A stretch of DNA of 64,000 bases, from assembly GCA_036676415.1 (NCBI GenBank), contig JAKFCX010000055.1:40231-104230 (forward strand). Direction: 5' to 3'. This document shows positions 51,975 through 61,438 of this stretch, piece after piece. Origin of the DNA: JAEZDC01 sp036676415. GTDB taxonomy: Bacteria > Bacteroidota > Bacteroidia > Chitinophagales > Chitinophagaceae. How positions within the stretch are numbered: the first letter of the stretch is position 1; each line of letters opens with the position of its first letter. The position numbers and the translations under genes were made by a program. The notes beneath the pieces were generated by a model. It searched no databases and was not told the DNA's origin. It saw nothing but the letters and a program-made list of their open reading frames with translations.

Positions 51975-54449
51975 CTATTTCATATTTACGATCAAAGCCA
52001 CCAGCACACCTGCCAACGATGTAATGGCAGTGGTGATTCCTATCAACTCAGCCGTGCTCAGTTTGTTTCTTTTACTTTCCGGCTTCTTGGGTACAATGAT
52101 CTCTGCCCCCGGTGTAATTTCCGGGTATCGTTTACCAAATAAAAACCTCGTTGTTCTGCTTACATTTCCATTTGGATAGAGTACGTATAATTTTTTCTTA
52201 TCGGCCACGTCTGTCATACCACCGGCCCTGCTCAGGTAATCTTCCATCTTCATATTCTCTTCAAATACGATCTGGGTGGGAAACAACACTTCACCCGATA
52301 TACGTACTTCAGATTTTCTGCGTGGAATGGTTAACACATCTCCTTCTTCTAAAGTGATATCATCAATGCCACCGGGATTTGCAATTACATCAGTAAGATT
52401 GATGGCCATTTGGTCAAACGGGCGCAATACTTCTTCTTCTACTTTATTAGTAGAATCTTTCAGGTCTTCCTGTATCTTACTTACTTTCTGGCTGGTCAGC
52501 TGGTCAACCACTGTTTTAGTATTCAGTCTTTTCAGGTAAACACCCAATGGGTAAGCTTCCCTGGTTAGTCCACCGGCTCTTTTTAAAAGGTCACTCACTT
52601 TTTCATTCTTACTCTGCAACACATAATTACCGGGATAAGCCACCTCACCTTCAATTCTTACATTCACCTGTGTTCTGTGTGATGGGTTTTTACGAACAAT
52701 GATCACATCCCAGGGTCTTAGTTTAATATCGTTTCCATTTACGCCAAGACTTTCCAGCGATTCAACATTGATCACTTCCGCAATTTCGAGATCAGTGGTA
52801 TCAAAGCCTTGTTTATTCAATCGCCGGGCGATCTCGATTCTTTGTGAGGTGGCGGCATCTGTAAATCCACCGGATAGTAACAATGCGTCTTTCAACGACA
52901 TATTTTCCCGGTAAGTAAACTCACCGGGTTTTCTTACTTCACCGTTGATGAGGATCGTTTGTTTATCCCTGAAATTTAATACCGAAGAAATCGTCACCTC
53001 ATCATTCTTCTGCAATACAATATCTCTATCAGTTCCTGCTAATATCGCTGCGGGATTAAAAGCAATCACCGCTTCTGTGAGATTGGAACTCAATCTTTTT
53101 ATCAACCCTCTTTCGAGGTAAGCCTCTTCTTTTAAGCCCTGAGCTTTTTTTATCAACTGGCTTACAGTTAATCCCTCGGACAATTCATATTCACCCGGTA
53201 GATATACAGCACCTTGTACTATCACCCTGTTGGCAAAGCGGTTGATCACTTTAGATACGGTATAGCTTTCAGATCTTGACGGGAAGTAAGATGTGAATTG
53301 AGATTTTTCGATATCGTATATTCTTTTTTCAGTATCAGTTGTTTTATATGCCTTGATGCTGGCGGTATAGGCACTATCGGTAAACCCACCGGCAAATCCC
53401 AGTACCTGTTGCAGGTCCTCTCCTTCCTTCACTTCAAACAATCCCGGTCTTTTTACCTCGCCTTCAAAGGAAACTCTTGTAGTGTAAGGCGGTATTCGAA
53501 TCACGTCCTGGTCCTGCAGTTGAATATTACCGGATTGATTCCCATTCACCAAAAAATCATACATATCAAGCTGATCGATCACTTTTCCATTCCTGATCAC
53601 CTGTATGTTTCGCATGCTGCCAATCTCGTTGGGACCGCCTGAAAGATATAATGCATTGAACACTGTTGAAAGAGATGTAAGTGTATAGCTTCCCGGCATA
53701 TTTACTTCTCCGAGAATCGTTACTTTAATGCTCCTGATCCTGCCGATGCTGATATTTACTTTCGTTAACCCGGTTCGTATATTGGAATAACCAGATGAAG
53801 CCAGTTTATTACGGATCTTGGCTGAAGCCTGTTCCATGGTTAATCCGGCTACATACAATGTGCCTGCAAATGGAATAGTGATATCTCCTTCCGGTGTTAC
53901 CGTAACATTGTATTTCGCTTCCTGGTATCCGTAAATATTGATGATGATCTCATCATCTGGCCCGATAACATAATTGGCCGGTGTGGCAATTCTTAAATTG
54001 GGTTCAAATGATAAAACGCCATTGTTGAATATTTCAAGACCGAAAATTTTCTTTGGATTTCTTACGGTAAAAGTGTCATTTTTGATTTTAGGCATCCGGT
54101 TGTTCCTGCCGGAATTATCAAGATATTCATCATCTTCATCGTTACTATTTCTTCGGCTGTCCTGTTCTTTTTTCCTGGTATCCTCGTTCAGAAAGATCAC
54201 TCTTTCAATTCGCTGCTGTACCATATTCGCTTCCACCATGCTCATGCCTCTTTGCAGCATCAACTGGTAAGCCTGTTTTGCCGTTACATTCCGTTGGTTC
54301 ATTTGTTGAACGATGAGAACGATTTGTTCATCTGAGATATCGGAGGAGCGAACATTATTAAGGTTAGAAGGAAGGCCTTCCATTTGTGCTAATGCAGCCG
54401 AACTGCAGAATAATAATAATACAGCAAACAAAATTGAATAACGCTTCAT
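51975..54449 (-). CDS. Wza-like polysaccharide export protein with six SLBB repeats
   Basis: 824 residues from the ATG at 54449, which gives a clean signal peptide (MKRYSILFAVLLLFCSSAAL, then AQ); an in-frame GTG three codons upstream is unlikely. A helical segment follows, then a polysaccharide export (Poly_export) domain near 145-240 (YVIGPDDEIIINIYGYQEA), then six SLBB-type units recognisable by GEV.xPG motifs: GEVNMPGSY, GEVKRPGLF, GAVYLPGEY, GEVRKPGEF, GEVAYPGNY and GEVLFPTQI. The C-terminus carries a membrane helix (near 795-818). Wza of E. coli has about 380 residues and fewer SLBB units. Exports the polymer across periplasm and outer membrane. Confidence 0.92.
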   Translation of the reverse strand: MKRYSILFAVLLLFCSSAALAQMEGLPSNLNNVRSSDISDEQIVLIVQQMNQRNVTAKQAYQLMLQRGMSMVEANMVQQRIERVIFLNEDTRKKEQDSRRNSNDEDDEYLDNSGRNNRMPKIKNDTFTVRNPKKIFGLEIFNNGVLSFEPNLRIATPANYVIGPDDEIIINIYGYQEAKYNVTVTPEGDITIPFAGTLYVAGLTMEQASAKIRNKLASSGYSNIRTGLTKVNISIGRIRSIKVTILGEVNMPGSYTLTSLSTVFNALYLSGGPNEIGSMRNIQVIRNGKVIDQLDMYDFLVNGNQSGNIQLQDQDVIRIPPYTTRVSFEGEVKRPGLFEVKEGEDLQQVLGFAGGFTDSAYTASIKAYKTTDTEKRIYDIEKSQFTSYFPSRSESYTVSKVINRFANRVIVQGAVYLPGEYELSEGLTVSQLIKKAQGLKEEAYLERGLIKRLSSNLTEAVIAFNPAAILAGTDRDIVLQKNDEVTISSVLNFRDKQTILINGEVRKPGEFTYRENMSLKDALLLSGGFTDAATSQRIEIARRLNKQGFDTTDLEIAEVINVESLESLGVNGNDIKLRPWDVIIVRKNPSHRTQVNVRIEGEVAYPGNYVLQSKNEKVSDLLKRAGGLTREAYPLGVYLKRLNTKTVVDQLTSQKVSKIQEDLKDSTNKVEEEVLRPFDQMAINLTDVIANPGGIDDITLEEGDVLTIPRRKSEVRISGEVLFPTQIVFEENMKMEDYLSRAGGMTDVADKKKLYVLYPNGNVSRTTRFLFGKRYPEITPGAEIIVPKKPESKRNKLSTAELIGITTAITSLAGVLVALIVNMK

Positions 54450-54506
54450 ATATCTCACACTTAGACTGAAAAATAAGAAAAGAAATCCGGTAACAGTTAG
54501 ATTTAA

Positions 54507-55184
54507 CTATGCACTTACCAGTGAAGTTGTTAATACAGGCAAATCCGGGAATACTCTATACACTAATTTACTCGAAGGCACAATGATCTGCCAGCATGTA
54601 AGAAACAATATCAGAAAATCGGTTCGAAACGATAGGTTCTTTTGGTACCAAAGTTCCAAAGCACCTTTATGAGGCATGATAACATCAGCATAAAACTGAA
54701 TTTTATCACCTTCACAGGAAGACACCAATAATTCTTCATCTCTGAATACCACGGAACCGATACCGGTGATCCCTGGTTTTACATTGTAAATCGTTTCTCT
54801 TATTTGCTGCGAATAGCGTTCCGCATCTTTGGGCATTAGTGGCCGGGGGCCAATCAAACTCATATCGCCAAACAACACATTAAACAACTGTGGCAGTTCA
54901 TTCAGTTTGGTAATGCGTAAAAACCTTCCAATCTTAGTTACTCGGGGGTCATTTCTTAATGTTAATGTTCCCGTGCCAAGGTTGGGACTATTTTTAAGCA
55001 TCGTAGCAAATTTCCAGATCTTAAACCGCTTGTTCCTGAAACCTACTCTTTCCTGCAGGTAAAGGATTTCTTTTTCACCGGTAACACTAAGAATTATAGA
55101 AATAACAATCAGGATGGGTGACAGCAAAGTAATAGCAATCAACGAAAGCAATATATCTAATGCCCTTTTAACCAATAAGTACAT
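54507..55184 (-). CDS. Initiating phosphoglycosyl transferase (PglC/WcaJ-type sugar transferase)
   Basis: 225 residues, matching the small monotopic phosphoglycosyl transferases: one reentrant N-terminal membrane segment (about 8-30), then the catalytic domain with RVGFRNKRFKIWKFATM in part near 46-62, DPRVTKIGRFLR near 82-93, and the LPQLFNVLFGDMSLIGPRP signature near 99-117. These enzymes place a sugar-1-phosphate on undecaprenyl phosphate and so start each repeat unit. The compact size without the N-terminal multi-helix domain of WcaJ points to a PglC-type enzyme, often using a bacillosamine-like donor; the LegC-type aminotransferase just upstream fits. Confidence 0.9.
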   Translation of the reverse strand: MYLLVKRALDILLSLIAITLLSPILIVISIILSVTGEKEILYLQERVGFRNKRFKIWKFATMLKNSPNLGTGTLTLRNDPRVTKIGRFLRITKLNELPQLFNVLFGDMSLIGPRPLMPKDAERYSQQIRETIYNVKPGITGIGSVVFRDEELLVSSCEGDKIQFYADVIMPHKGALELWYQKNLSFRTDFLILFLTCWQIIVPSSKLVYRVFPDLPVLTTSLVSA

Positions 55185-56314
55185 TAATAACAGCTTTTTA
55201 TAAGATTCGCTATCGACACCAGTTCTTCATTGGTAATGTAGGTAGAACAAGGAATACTTAAACATTCACTGTATATCTTTCCACAAACATCATTGTTAGA
55301 AATGTACATTTCCTTTTTAAACATCGGAAGCTGATTCATTGGCACCCAGAAAGGTCTTGACTGCATTTTATTATCATTAAGTGCTTTCAACAATTCCTTC
55401 TGTTTTGTTGTTCTGAAAGTGAACAGCCAGCAATTTGGATTGATCGACTCACTTACTTCCTGGAATTGAATATCGCCAATGCCTGAAAACTCTTTTTTAT
55501 AAAACGTGTCGATTTCTTTTTTTCGTGCAATAAACCCCGGCAGCTGTTCCATTTGTGCAACTCCCATGGCAGCAAGAACATTTACAAGCCTGTAATTATA
55601 GCCGATCTCATCGTGGTAATATTCAAATGCATCTGCCTTCGCTTGTGTGGTAAGATGTTTTGCTCTTTTTGCCAGTTGTTCATCATTCGTTACAATCATT
55701 CCGCCACCACCTGTGGTGATGATCTTGTTGCCATTATAGCTGAAACATCCCAATAACCCAAAGCTGCCACTATGTTTCCCATCGTAATAAGAGCCTAATG
55801 CCTCTGTTGCATCTTCCACTACTATTAACTTATACTTCTCAGCCAATTGTGTAAACCGCTTCATATCTATCATATTCCCCAGCACGTGAACCGGCATGAT
55901 GGCCCTGATAACTCGCCGGTCTTTTTTCAAAACACATACATCATTTTGTATGTCGGTATCTGAAAGTAGAAATGCCTCCAGCACATCGAGGTTCATCTGC
56001 CATGTACCTTCTTCCACATCCATTAAGATGGGCTGAGCACCTGTATATTTTATTGAATTGAGCGATGCGATGAAAGTTAAATTAGGAACAATAACATAGT
56101 CATTTTCCTTTACCCCTGCAAGCAGCAATGAAATATGCAAAGCGGTGGTGCCACTGGACGTTGCAACAGCATACTTCGTTCCGGTGAATTCCGCCATCAT
56201 ATTTTCAAACTGGGTAACATACGATCCAACGGAAGAAACCCATGCAGTGTCCAGGCATTCTTTTACATACTTCCATTCATTGCCTGCGATGTTGGGTCCT
56301 GATAATAATATCAT
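55184..56314 (-). CDS. LegC-type DegT/DnrJ/EryC1/StrS aminotransferase
   Basis: A PLP-dependent sugar aminotransferase of 376 residues from the ATG at 56314; an upstream in-frame start would overlap the epimerase gene. GNEWKYVKECLDTAWVSSVG near 10-29 is the signature of the LegC group that aminates UDP-4-keto-6-deoxy-GlcNAc at C4. PLP sites: SSGTTALHISLLL near 55-67, EDATEALGSYYDG near 165-177 and Schiff-base lysine in CFSYNGNKIITTGGGG near 186-201. The stop overlaps the sugar transferase start. Points to a 4-amino-4,6-dideoxy sugar such as bacillosamine in the glycan (inference). Confidence 0.89.
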   Translation of the reverse strand: MILLSGPNIAGNEWKYVKECLDTAWVSSVGSYVTQFENMMAEFTGTKYAVATSSGTTALHISLLLAGVKENDYVIVPNLTFIASLNSIKYTGAQPILMDVEEGTWQMNLDVLEAFLLSDTDIQNDVCVLKKDRRVIRAIMPVHVLGNMIDMKRFTQLAEKYKLIVVEDATEALGSYYDGKHSGSFGLLGCFSYNGNKIITTGGGGMIVTNDEQLAKRAKHLTTQAKADAFEYYHDEIGYNYRLVNVLAAMGVAQMEQLPGFIARKKEIDTFYKKEFSGIGDIQFQEVSESINPNCWLFTFRTTKQKELLKALNDNKMQSRPFWVPMNQLPMFKKEMYISNNDVCGKIYSECLSIPCSTYITNEELVSIANLIKSCY

Positions 56315-56315
56315 A

Positions 56316-57287
56316 TTAAATATTTCTGAATTTCTGAGAATGTGCATCTGCGATCAACCCACTTTCCATCACTCTTCTTATTTCAGTTATACCATCTGCT
56401 ACTTTTTTGGTAATGGTGAATCCTAACTCGCTTTTAATCTTATCGCAGTTAACCCTGTAATCTCGTGGATCTTCTGTCTTATCAACATAAATAGCTTTTG
56501 CAGATGGAATTTGCTTCTGAATTTCTTCCATCAGCATTCTTTTGGAATAATTCTCATCAGTGTCGCCTACATTGAAAACCTTTGTTTTCACTTTTTCTTT
56601 TGGTGCTTCTAAAACCATTACAACAGCTCTTGCCAGGTCATCAACATGGCAATAAGGCCTGTTAAACTGAGGGCCCCAGATCTCCTGTTCTCCTGTGAGG
56701 CAAACATTACGTGTAAACTCGTTTACCGTAAGATCGAAACGAATTCGAGGGGAGAAACCATATACAGTAGAAAAGCGTAAAGCAGTTGCACATATCTTAG
56801 CATCTTTTCTTTCTTTTAAAAGATAGTTCTCAAATTTTACTTTTAGTTCTGCATACAAAGAAACAGGTCTGAGCTCTGATTCCTCTGTTACAAATGAATT
56901 TGGGTCTTCCATTTTTCCATAGTTACTGCAGGTACTTGCAAAAACAAATCGTTCAACCCCTGCTTTTTCTGCAGCTTCAAACAATGCAACTGAACCATCC
57001 CAATTGGTTTGATTGGCTTCTTCGGAGAATTTAGAACATGCCGGGTCACCCACGATGGCGGCAAGGTGAGCAATACCATCGACACCCTCAATTGCCTTTG
57101 CTACATCTGCTGCATTTCTCACATCGCCATTGATAAACTCAAAGTTTGAATGTTGGCATACATCATACAATGCATCACCGCCGAACTTTAATGAATCAAG
57201 CACTCTAACCTGGTAGCCTTTGTCTAAAAGGATCCTAACCAACACTGAACCGATATACCCGGCTCCACCGGTAACTAGAATTTTCAT
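56316..57287 (-). CDS. NAD-dependent epimerase/dehydratase
   Basis: Extended SDR of 323 residues: GGAGYIGSVLVRILLDKGY near 8-26, HLAAIVGDPACS near 74-85, catalytic STCSNYG near 119-125, and YAELK near 146-150. It resembles the group of SDRs acting on UDP- or GDP-sugars beside lipid-linked glycan genes; the product cannot be named. Not a PglF/CapD-type membrane dehydratase. One base from the aminotransferase start downstream. Confidence 0.85.
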   Translation of the reverse strand: MKILVTGGAGYIGSVLVRILLDKGYQVRVLDSLKFGGDALYDVCQHSNFEFINGDVRNAADVAKAIEGVDGIAHLAAIVGDPACSKFSEEANQTNWDGSVALFEAAEKAGVERFVFASTCSNYGKMEDPNSFVTEESELRPVSLYAELKVKFENYLLKERKDAKICATALRFSTVYGFSPRIRFDLTVNEFTRNVCLTGEQEIWGPQFNRPYCHVDDLARAVVMVLEAPKEKVKTKVFNVGDTDENYSKRMLMEEIQKQIPSAKAIYVDKTEDPRDYRVNCDKIKSELGFTITKKVADGITEIRRVMESGLIADAHSQKFRNI

Positions 57288-57292
57288 GAGAA

Positions 57293-57919
57293 TTATTTCA
57301 AAATGGTTATAAAAAAGGTTGTGATAAATCTATTATACTGAGCTTGTAATTTATTATTTTCAACGGGTATTTGGGAAGCCAACTTTAAAGATATAGCACT
57401 GGTTTTGCAAATTAATGATACTTCTGCCGTTCTTTCATCTCCAAACAGCTCAAAGTCCGACCTTCCATAGGAAACTTGCACATAATAAATCGAAAAGAAG
57501 TTTGCGTTGGCACCTAACCTTGAAAAAGGCCGTCCTGCATAAAAGTTATATCCTAATAGGCCAGCCATGGCAAACACCCCAATTTCATGTTCCGATTCAA
57601 GGTACACAGAAGCTCCGGGATTTTTAAAGCTTAATGAGTTTTGTAAGGCCCCGCCTAAAACAAGACTGGTATTATTGAACTTTAAGTTATACCGCAAAGC
57701 AAAATTGAACTGTTGGAATTGCAGTTTCTCATTAATGATAGATTGCTGGAACTGAATGTTCCATTTACTTGTATCAAACTGCAGTAAGACAATCCGATTG
57801 CTTTGAAATCCTGCAGACAATTTTTTCCGATGGTATGACCCAAAATTAAGCAGGGATTGGCCTGTAACTGCACCCGTTACAAAAATAAGTAAACTAACTA
57901 TGGTCGATCTACCTAACAT
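57293..57919 (-). CDS. Hypothetical outer-membrane beta-barrel-like protein
   Basis: 208 residues, no family recognised. It begins with a signal peptide (hydrophobic to about residue 19, then GQSLLNFG) followed by alternating strands (NIQFQQSIINEKLQFQQFNFALRYNLKF in part, TSLVLGGALQNSLSF, VFAMAGLLGYNFYAGR, VSLICKTSAISLKLA) and an aromatic end (FITTFFITIL). This suggests a small barrel. It overlaps the SGNH hydrolase gene by 11 bases, tying it to the O-acylation genes; a role in display or modification of the polymer at the outer membrane would be inference. Confidence 0.6.
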   Translation of the reverse strand: MLGRSTIVSLLIFVTGAVTGQSLLNFGSYHRKKLSAGFQSNRIVLLQFDTSKWNIQFQQSIINEKLQFQQFNFALRYNLKFNNTSLVLGGALQNSLSFKNPGASVYLESEHEIGVFAMAGLLGYNFYAGRPFSRLGANANFFSIYYVQVSYGRSDFELFGDERTAEVSLICKTSAISLKLASQIPVENNKLQAQYNRFITTFFITILK

Positions 57920-58499
57920 ATCGAGCTATGATCTGTGAAAATCTATCATATCCTTTGTAACTCAAATGCAGATTATCCATACTATACCTATCTGCTAAGT
58001 AATATTCATCCTCATCTATTAAAGACCCGATTTCGACTAAAATCACGTTACTGTTATTTTGAACCAGGTTTTTAAGTCCTTCATTTGATGCCTTGTATAT
58101 TTTGGCTAATGAGCTGTAATTTTTATACCCTTTGGCAGGTGGCAATATTTCAATAATAAAAATCTTTTTAAAGTTATTCTGCAACTTGGTCAAAAGATTT
58201 CGATAATCCTTAGTTATCATATTTATTACGCTTGTATCAGGCATTCCTGACTGGATTCCAGCTAATATATCATTAGTGCCGATTTCAACAATCCCTATAT
58301 CTCCTTTCTCTTCTAAATTGTTTTCCAACTCCAAGATTTTCATTCCGCCAACACCTATATTTTGCATTTGCCATGTTGGTAGCCAATATCGATTATCAAA
58401 CCTCGCAATATGGGAATCGCCCATCATATAAATTGATGTATGCTTTTCTTTTTTGCATGCCACAAGAAAAGTTAGCAGGAGTAGTATGGTCCACCTCAT
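57909..58499 (-). CDS. SGNH/GDSL-type hydrolase, probable lipoprotein
   Basis: 196 residues; N-terminal lipobox FLVAC (Cys15) followed by KKEK. The SGNH blocks are recognisable: block I YMMGDSHIARF near 24-34 with the catalytic serine in GDSH, block II glycine near GVGG, block III IGTNDIL near 72-78, and block V DNLHLSYKGYDRF near 175-187 with the Asp-His pair. Such enzymes add or remove O-acetyl groups on glycans in the periplasm. Its stop and start overlap with the barrel and acyltransferase genes (ATGA with the latter). Confidence 0.83.
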   Translation of the reverse strand: MRWTILLLLTFLVACKKEKHTSIYMMGDSHIARFDNRYWLPTWQMQNIGVGGMKILELENNLEEKGDIGIVEIGTNDILAGIQSGMPDTSVINMITKDYRNLLTKLQNNFKKIFIIEILPPAKGYKNYSSLAKIYKASNEGLKNLVQNNSNVILVEIGSLIDEDEYYLADRYSMDNLHLSYKGYDRFSQIIARYVR

Positions 58500-59566
58500 C
58501 TTAAAATCAGGTTAATCCTATGCTGCAATTTTACTTCAACTAAATAACATAAAAGGAAAAGGACAATTAGACATACAGAATACTGCATAGCAAGGCTGTC
58601 GAATATTGGAAACTTGTATCTCATTACTAAGGGATAATGAAAAACATAGATTGAATAAGATATAGGTGCAAAAAAAGAAAAATAACCGATTGAATGTTTG
58701 AATCCCCAGAGCTTTAACTTATACCAAATTAGGCCTACTGTTAGTAAGAATATTGCATAACCGCTGTGTAATATATTGATTAGAGGGTAGTACGCAATAT
58801 CCCATTTACCCGAGTAATCAGGATACTTATATGGATTGAAGGAGGGATACAATCTTTCTTTATAAAGTAACAGCCTTAAAAATTGCAATCCGATTAGCAC
58901 TCCGAGGCTTGAATAAATATATATAAGCAGTTGCTTGTTTAGCAAATGCTTTTCCTTCCAGGCCTTGCCTAATTCCACTCCGATCCACCAGATAATAAAA
59001 TACTCAAAAATTATTGATACCTGGTTAGGAAGTATCCAAAATGACAAAAAACCAAAAAGAAAAATTGAGATCGCCAGGTATCGTTGAAATTTCATTGGTA
59101 CATACCTGGCTATAGGGAAAAACATCATATAAAACCACCATTCGTATGATAAAGACCATAGTGGGGTGTTACCGGCGAATGCTTCTTCCCAACATCCGGG
59201 ATGTCTGTCAAGATCTTGCAGGTTAATGATGTTAACAAATAATTCAAACCCGTTTAAGCCTACCCATTTCATTTCGCTTAAGCATAAAGCGAGGTACGAT
59301 ATTAACAATGATACCAGAAGAACAGGATAAATTCTTCTGAATCGTTTAATGAAATACTTTTTAAAACTCAGCTTGCCTTCATGTATTACATGGTGATTAG
59401 AAACATGAATAACAAATCCCGACACCAAAAAAAATAAAATTACCGCCATTTGTCCCTGCTGTGTAAAATATTTCACCCATGTTCCTTCACCTATATTAAA
59501 ATGGTGTATTAAAACATACAAAGCAGCTATGCCTCGAAGCGCCTCTATTTTATTTAACTTCAACAA
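58496..59566 (-). CDS. Acyltransferase family 3 (OafA-like) membrane O-acyltransferase
   Basis: 356 residues, about ten membrane helices. N-terminal NKIEALRGIAALYVLIHHFN near 5-24 holds the conserved R-x10-H pair, and FFLVSGFVIHVSNH near 45-58 the second family motif. These proteins O-acetylate surface sugars using acetyl-CoA. The gene starts at a TTG at 59566; no ATG is available. It ends in an ATGA overlap with the SGNH hydrolase, a common pairing in which the soluble SGNH enzyme finishes acetyl transfer in the periplasm. Confidence 0.87.
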   Translation of the reverse strand: MLKLNKIEALRGIAALYVLIHHFNIGEGTWVKYFTQQGQMAVILFFLVSGFVIHVSNHHVIHEGKLSFKKYFIKRFRRIYPVLLVSLLISYLALCLSEMKWVGLNGFELFVNIINLQDLDRHPGCWEEAFAGNTPLWSLSYEWWFYMMFFPIARYVPMKFQRYLAISIFLFGFLSFWILPNQVSIIFEYFIIWWIGVELGKAWKEKHLLNKQLLIYIYSSLGVLIGLQFLRLLLYKERLYPSFNPYKYPDYSGKWDIAYYPLINILHSGYAIFLLTVGLIWYKLKLWGFKHSIGYFSFFAPISYSIYVFHYPLVMRYKFPIFDSLAMQYSVCLIVLFLLCYLVEVKLQHRINLILR

Positions 59567-59584
59567 AGTTTTAAAGGGAAGATT

Positions 59585-60202
59585 TTACCTGCATTTTGCG
59601 GGGTTTCCGAACATTATTGCTCCAGAAGGAACATCTTTTAAGACAACTGAGCCAGCACCGATCGTTACATTATCACCAACCACTACACCTTCTTTAATTA
59701 CCGCGTTGGCACCGATGAAAGAATGATTACCTACTGTTACATTACCACACAACACTGCACCCGGAGCAATGTGTGAAAAATCACCTATCCGGCATTCGTG
59801 ATCGATGCTACAATTGGTATTACAGATGGTACCATTTCCAATACTCGCCAGGGAATTAATACAAACACCTGCTGCCACCATTACAGCTTCACCCATCAGA
59901 ACACCTGGGGCAATAATTGATTTTGGATGCATGGCAGATACGAAGCTGGATTTACGTTGCACCAAATATTCATATACCTGGAACCGTATATCATTACTTC
60001 CCACAGCAATAAAAAAGGAATTGTCGTTGATCAAATGTTCAGACAACGAATGTTCACTACCAAGGTATTGAAGAGCAAAAGGATCTTTTTCTTTTTTTGA
60101 GCGGTCACAATACCCGATTACAATAACATTGTTTTGCAACAGGATATCAATCGCAACATATGCATGTCCACCATAACCCACTATGATTGTTCCTTCTTTC
60201 AT
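59585..60202 (-). CDS. PglD-like sugar O/N-acyltransferase (left-handed beta-helix)
   Basis: 205 residues: a Rossmann-like N-terminal part (VGYGGHAYVAIDILLQ near 9-24) and a C-terminal hexapeptide-repeat beta-helix (IAPGVLMGEAVMVAAGVCIN; IAPGAVLCGNVTVG; FIGANAVIKEGVVVGDNVTIG in parts). This is the NeuD/PglD layout; PglD acetylates the 4-amino group of UDP-amino-sugars to give UDP-diacetylbacillosamine. It accords with the LegC-type aminotransferase and PglC-type transferase in the same operon, although it is not adjacent to them. Confidence 0.87.
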   Translation of the reverse strand: MKEGTIIVGYGGHAYVAIDILLQNNVIVIGYCDRSKKEKDPFALQYLGSEHSLSEHLINDNSFFIAVGSNDIRFQVYEYLVQRKSSFVSAMHPKSIIAPGVLMGEAVMVAAGVCINSLASIGNGTICNTNCSIDHECRIGDFSHIAPGAVLCGNVTVGNHSFIGANAVIKEGVVVGDNVTIGAGSVVLKDVPSGAIMFGNPAKCR

Positions 60203-61438
60203 CTAATTCAGCACACTTTCAACATGCGATATATATTGCGTAGCTAGCACTTTCCTGTCAAATTTATTTTTGGCAAATACATATCCATTTTCTCCATGTT
60301 GCTTCAGCAATAATGGATCTGCAATGTATGTATTAATAACCCTTTTGTATTCGTCCGGATTCTCCGGTTCAACATACATTCCGCAATTTGCTTCTTCTAC
60401 GAGTTGTCTTGAAACACCGTCGATGGCCATCAACACTGGTTTTTTACAGGCCATATAGTCAAATGTTTTATTTGAATACACGGTTTTGAATGTGTCAACT
60501 TTCTTTAGAATTGATGCTCCCATATCCGAAGAAAGGATGTATTTAAAAACTTCTGCCTTAGGTACAGACGGAAGAAACCTGATATTACTCAAATCTTTTT
60601 TTCCGGCTTCGGCAACCAGGTCTTCTTTTACCATCCCATTCCCGATAAGCACAAACAGCACATTACTTCCTCTCATCTGTTCAGCTGCATCCAATACCTG
60701 CTGTAAACCGTTTGCCACTCCATGGGCACCAACATAAGTAATAACAAACTTGTCCTGCCATCCAAGTGAACGTCTGAATTCCTCAGCATCAAAATCTTTT
60801 AACAGCTTTTCGGAAAGCGAAAAGTCTGCAGCATTAGGAACAAAAATAATTTTCGAAGGATCTATTCCTTTCTCCTCAATTAAATGTGTTCGGAATGCAG
60901 GTGTTAACACATTGATCAACCTTGCATGCTTGTACAGAAATCTTTCTACCCAATATGCTAGTTTAATGATGAACTTATTGGTAAGAACGCCTGTATCGAT
61001 TGCAGATTCTGGCCACAGGTCCCGTACTTCAAATATATAAGGGATCTTCTTAACCCTTGATAAGACGTAAGCGGTTATTCCAACAAACAATGGCGGTGAA
61101 GTTACCAGGATCACATCATATTTGTTTTTATCCTTAAACAGCCCGACCCATACCGATGAAAAAAGGAAAGAAAAGTAACCCCATAATCTTCCGAGGAAAT
61201 TTTTATTATAAGATTCGGAAACATGGCAACGCCATACTTCTACATTACCCTGCATTTTTTTTACAAAATACTTCCCTTTGTATTCAGCCTTTTTTGATGT
61301 GCCATTGTAATGGACCATCCCGCCATATACAGTGATCTCATGTCCTTCTTCCTGCCATTGCCTGGTCATTTCATTGAATCGTGAACCACCCGGATCATCT
61401 TCTTCCAGGAACATCTGGTGAATTAATAATAATTTCAT
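60203..61438 (-). CDS. Glycosyltransferase family 4 (WbuB-like)
   Basis: 411 residues. Its start MKLLLIHQMFLEEDDPGGSR and the middle VTSPPLFVGITAYVLSR near 114-130 and FEVRDLWPESAIDTGVL near 140-156 are typical of the WbuB branch of GT4, which in E. coli transfers N-acetyl-L-fucosamine. C-terminal nucleotide-sugar domain with TYVGAHGVANGLQQVLDAA near 234-252. The donor here is not known. No gap to the acyltransferase downstream and a 4-base overlap with the lyase upstream. Confidence 0.89.
   Translation of the reverse strand: MKLLLIHQMFLEEDDPGGSRFNEMTRQWQEEGHEITVYGGMVHYNGTSKKAEYKGKYFVKKMQGNVEVWRCHVSESYNKNFLGRLWGYFSFLFSSVWVGLFKDKNKYDVILVTSPPLFVGITAYVLSRVKKIPYIFEVRDLWPESAIDTGVLTNKFIIKLAYWVERFLYKHARLINVLTPAFRTHLIEEKGIDPSKIIFVPNAADFSLSEKLLKDFDAEEFRRSLGWQDKFVITYVGAHGVANGLQQVLDAAEQMRGSNVLFVLIGNGMVKEDLVAEAGKKDLSNIRFLPSVPKAEVFKYILSSDMGASILKKVDTFKTVYSNKTFDYMACKKPVLMAIDGVSRQLVEEANCGMYVEPENPDEYKRVINTYIADPLLLKQHGENGYVFAKNKFDRKVLATQYISHVESVLN

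Noticed and set aside
53298..53642. 114-codon + strand frame inside the Wza-like gene
   Set aside because: Antisense shadow of a well-supported SLBB protein.
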